The translations under genes were made by a program, and so were the position numbers. Shown piece after piece: positions 61,711-64,000 of a stretch of 64,000 nucleotides of DNA (position 1 is the first letter of the stretch; each line of letters begins with the position of its first letter). The notes beneath the pieces were generated by a model. It worked only from the letters and a program-made list of their open reading frames with translations. It had not been told where the DNA came from and searched no databases. This DNA is from Mucilaginibacter sp. KACC 22773. GTDB taxonomy: Bacteria > Bacteroidota > Bacteroidia > Sphingobacteriales > Sphingobacteriaceae. The stretch spans positions 5,828,001 through 5,892,000 of the forward strand of contig NZ_CP117883.1 in the NCBI RefSeq assembly GCF_028736215.1, written 5' to 3'.

Positions 61711-63291
61711 ATGTTAGAAAAAAAAGACACTTCTTTAAAGACGCTTTATGAATATCTGCGCAAGTTCCATCTTTCGGACAGTCTGATTTTGGTGGGTGCC
61801 ATCAATTCGGCATTGAAATACGGAGCCAAGCAATTTTGGACAGATGGCATTCATCCCTCCGTTATCGGCTGGCTGAAAGCACATTGTAGTGATGAGCGGG
61901 ATTCCTTTAGTATTTATACCGGAACAACCAGACTTGCCCGTTTTTTGTTGTTGTCAGGTGCTAACGACTACCGGGATAAATCATTGTCATTAAATGATCA
62001 GTCTTTTGCCATCGCCCTGAACATGGCGGGGAATATATATGAGCGGGAGCTGGAACGGAATATTCTGGCCCCGGATTTAGCTTCCGTTCTGGGAAGAACA
62101 TCGCAATGGCAATTCCCACTCCAAAGCGACCAGGCAGCATTATTGGGCAGGGCGTACCTTTTATTCGTTTTATTGGCCGAACAGCCGGTTTCCGGTTACT
62201 CTTTAGAGCAGAAAATGCGCGAGTACTTTAATATAGGCACTTTCGAGTTTATGGCCACCGGTATGATCATCTGGATCAAAACGGACGGCTATGAATATGA
62301 TCTGATCGATATTTTTATACCCGGGCTAAAAAAAGTCGCCACAGAAAAAAACCAGCAGACTTTTTTGCGCCTTTCCTCCGGTACTCCTGAGGCTTACCGT
62401 CGGCTAATTCGCGGAAATGATTGGAAAAACAGCAACAAGTTATTGGATATCTATGCCCTGGACCCATTTTTGGCCATTCCTGCAATAGAGATCGCCCGTT
62501 CAACAACATATAAAGCTGGTGGTTTTGTGATACCACAGCCGCATTATCTGTTCGAGCGGGCATCGCATGGGATGTTTTATTTGTTAGCTAATAAAGAGCA
62601 GGCTTTAGCGAAAGCAGCGGGAAATAAAGGCCAGAATTCATTCCGGGTAGAATTCGGATTCATCTATAGGAATTATGTGGGGATGCAACTTGACCAGGAT
62701 AATAGCAATTTTGACTTTATTGATCTGGATAATGATTTCAACCATACGTCCGGCGGAAAAATGCCTGACTTCGCAATTGTTAAAAATAACGCTTGTATCC
62801 TATTTGAAGTCAAAACAACATTGTTAAATGTAGCCGCCAGATCCTATTATGAACCAGAGGTATTGGAATCAGAAATAAAAAAAGGTGTTTTTAACAAAGC
62901 GCTAGATCAGTTACAATCATTTGCGGAGGCTGTTCTTCAGGGACGGTTAGATGATCCGAGGTTTAGAAACATCAAGCGGGTTATTAAGGTATTAATTGGC
63001 TACGATGATATTTTTGTCTTAAATACGCTGATCTTACCTTTGCTAAACAAACATTACGGCAACAAAGCGGAGCATTTGCAACTGGCCTGCGTATCCGACG
63101 TTGATGTGATGGGAACGCTCGTAGCCGAAAGACGGGATCTCGTTAAAATGATTATCGAAAAAGTAGATAGTCCTGAAAAGCACTCTTATGCGTTTATCGC
63201 AGATTGGGAAAAGAAAGCTTCCATCAATAACCCTGTGCTCCGGCGGGCATACGATGATTTAATGCTGCGTATGGCCGGTCCAAGCGTTTAA
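61711..63291 (+). CDS. PD-(D/E)xK-like protein divergent from Wadjet
   Basis: 526 residues, unrecognised overall. The N-terminal 330 residues are mixed alpha/beta with no known motif. Residues about 345-375 read GGKMPDFAIVKNNACILFEV followed by KTT: a Pro-Asp then Glu-x-Lys core of restriction-type nucleases. The following helix (NKALDQLQSFAEAVLQ) has the usual Gln-Leu pair. It starts 78 bases from jetA on the opposite strand, so a shared regulation is likely. Not a known Wadjet subunit. Confidence 0.6.
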   Translation: MLEKKDTSLKTLYEYLRKFHLSDSLILVGAINSALKYGAKQFWTDGIHPSVIGWLKAHCSDERDSFSIYTGTTRLARFLLLSGANDYRDKSLSLNDQSFAIALNMAGNIYERELERNILAPDLASVLGRTSQWQFPLQSDQAALLGRAYLLFVLLAEQPVSGYSLEQKMREYFNIGTFEFMATGMIIWIKTDGYEYDLIDIFIPGLKKVATEKNQQTFLRLSSGTPEAYRRLIRGNDWKNSNKLLDIYALDPFLAIPAIEIARSTTYKAGGFVIPQPHYLFERASHGMFYLLANKEQALAKAAGNKGQNSFRVEFGFIYRNYVGMQLDQDNSNFDFIDLDNDFNHTSGGKMPDFAIVKNNACILFEVKTTLLNVAARSYYEPEVLESEIKKGVFNKALDQLQSFAEAVLQGRLDDPRFRNIKRVIKVLIGYDDIFVLNTLILPLLNKHYGNKAEHLQLACVSDVDVMGTLVAERRDLVKMIIEKVDSPEKHSYAFIADWEKKASINNPVLRRAYDDLMLRMAGPSV

Positions 63292-63326
63292 CACAGGAGT
63301 TTTTACTATTTCTAACCTATACTGAC

Positions 63327-63416
63327 TCATCTGTTTTTACTCTGCAAGTATTCCTCTCTTTTAAAGTCAAGGTTGTCACCTTCCCTGTGAAAATCGAGAA
63401 GTTCTTTTAAATCCAT
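63327..63416 (-). pseudogene. Fragment resembling an AlbA_2/Schlafen-type domain
   Basis: 29-codon frame MDLKELLDFHREGDNLDFKR then EEYLQSKNR. GDNLDFKREEY resembles the LEFK strand of the AlbA_2 (divergent AAA-4) domain. It stops after 29 residues and no continuation was found in other frames. Its start MDLKELL mirrors the tail MDLKSLL of the next gene upstream, hinting at a small duplication. Confidence 0.3.
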
Positions 63417-63425
63417 AATTTTAAG

Positions 63426-64000
63426 TTATAAGGACAGCAAGGATTTTAAATCCATGGATCCAAACTCGATGACCAAATCTCTTTTTATTTTCGAAAACGG
63501 GGATTTGTGTAATTCCGTTTCTTCATAGTTGGTATTAAAAATCATTTCGTAGGCGTCTATTTTCGATGAACGACTAATATTGATGATACTTTCAATTTGC
63601 TCCTTGGGATAATTCATGGCGGCAACCAGGGTTCTCTTAGCAACTGGCTTAAATTCGTTATAGATAATTTCCAGTTTAAAAAGATCATTGTTACCTGCAA
63701 ACCTGGCATCCCCGGATATATTATTTAAAACTATGTTGAACCCGGCCCCCTTTTTTGATATAATGTCCTGGATTTTTTTATAACCACTAAAAGTAAAAAC
63801 ACATTCATTGCCAAAACCTTTAAAGTATGGATTCAAATGAGTGGACGGATTTGTAGGCAACATATGTTTGAAGGAGCTGTTACAAATCCAGCATGACGGA
63901 ATCAGATTGAAAAAAGATAGGCCAAATAAGGGATGGTCACCTTTAGACAAGAAATGATCAAGCGGGGGACGTAAAATCAATTCTCTTCTTTTTACCCTTT
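63426..64000 (-). CDS. HNH endonuclease-like protein, N-terminus outside
   Basis: The frame runs from 63426 through the right edge, since RVKRRE codons precede the TTG at 63980. LDHFLSKGDHPLFGLSFFNL then IPSCWICNSSFK is the HNH core: the catalytic Asp-His, Asn-Leu-Ile-Pro-x-Cys-x-x-Cys-Asn. The first zinc-binding CxxC, usual in this family, should lie just outside. HNH nucleases of this kind are common partners in phage-defence genes. The C-terminal part (about 110 residues) is unrecognised. Confidence 0.75.
   Translation of the reverse strand, partial: RVKRRELILRPPLDHFLSKGDHPLFGLSFFNLIPSCWICNSSFKHMLPTNPSTHLNPYFKGFGNECVFTFSGYKKIQDIISKKGAGFNIVLNNISGDARFAGNNDLFKLEIIYNEFKPVAKRTLVAAMNYPKEQIESIINISRSSKIDAYEMIFNTNYEETELHKSPFSKIKRDLVIEFGSMDLKSLLSL

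Noticed and set aside
1..64000. CRISPR arrays, rRNA genes, riboswitches
   Set aside because: No regularly spaced repeats of 25-40 bases, no rRNA sequence and no recognisable riboswitch were seen on reading the window.

Overview
The window looks like a chromosome segment of a Bacteroidota bacterium, most likely family Sphingobacteriaceae (Mucilaginibacter or Pedobacter relatives). Reasons: a complete SprA of the type IX secretion system, the local gene set (lptE, miaB, sprA, ruvA, malic enzyme, gatA, tatA pair, envC, dut, rlmN, glyA), promoters of the Bacteroidota TAnnTTTG type, and start codons that mostly lack Shine-Dalgarno sequences.

Positions 1-33659 are core chromosome. Most genes are on the minus strand: LPS-assembly lipoprotein, sigma-54-type activator, a four-helix-bundle gene, miaB, sprA, ruvA, malic enzyme, a lytic transglycosylase, gatA, two TatA-like genes, EnvC-like, DUF4292 and TPR genes, dut, a flippase, an acylphosphatase, an amidohydrolase, a hybrid histidine kinase and glyA. 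An AsmA-like protein, rlmN and comF are on the plus strand. The spacers hold two families of short degenerate inverted repeats. Some copies run into coding sequence (miaB, the TPR gene).

A genomic island starts at about 34190, where a tRNA-Ala gene is cut in its anticodon loop. Only the 3' half (34152-34190) and its terminator remain on the chromosomal side. The island continues past the right edge. It has layers: two tandem paralogous tyrosine integrases (34399-35655 and 42365-43624), with a 6.3 kb cassette between them flanked by about 270 bp direct repeats made of the end of the first integrase and the start of the second. The cassette carries a phospholipase-D-fold protein plus four membrane, secreted or lipoprotein genes. 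A DUF4143 ATPase and a third, unrelated integrase follow; the integrase reading frame has no start codon and overlaps a helix-turn-helix gene at a run of nine A.

Positions 47387-64000 are a defence-type island: an unrecognised cluster (PD-(D/E)xK-like nuclease and two unknown genes, divergent from a sigma-factor-like gene overlapping a Panacea/SocA-like gene); a reverse transcriptase preceded by about 390 nt that probably encode a structured RNA with complementary ends; a protein with duplicated modules; a complete Wadjet operon (jetABCD); a divergent PD-(D/E)xK-like gene; and a partial HNH nuclease. The best candidates for something undescribed are the reverse transcriptase with its upstream RNA, the direct-repeat-flanked cassette, and the sigma/Panacea/nuclease cluster.

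All assignments come from reading the sequence. No search, structure prediction or folding program was run.
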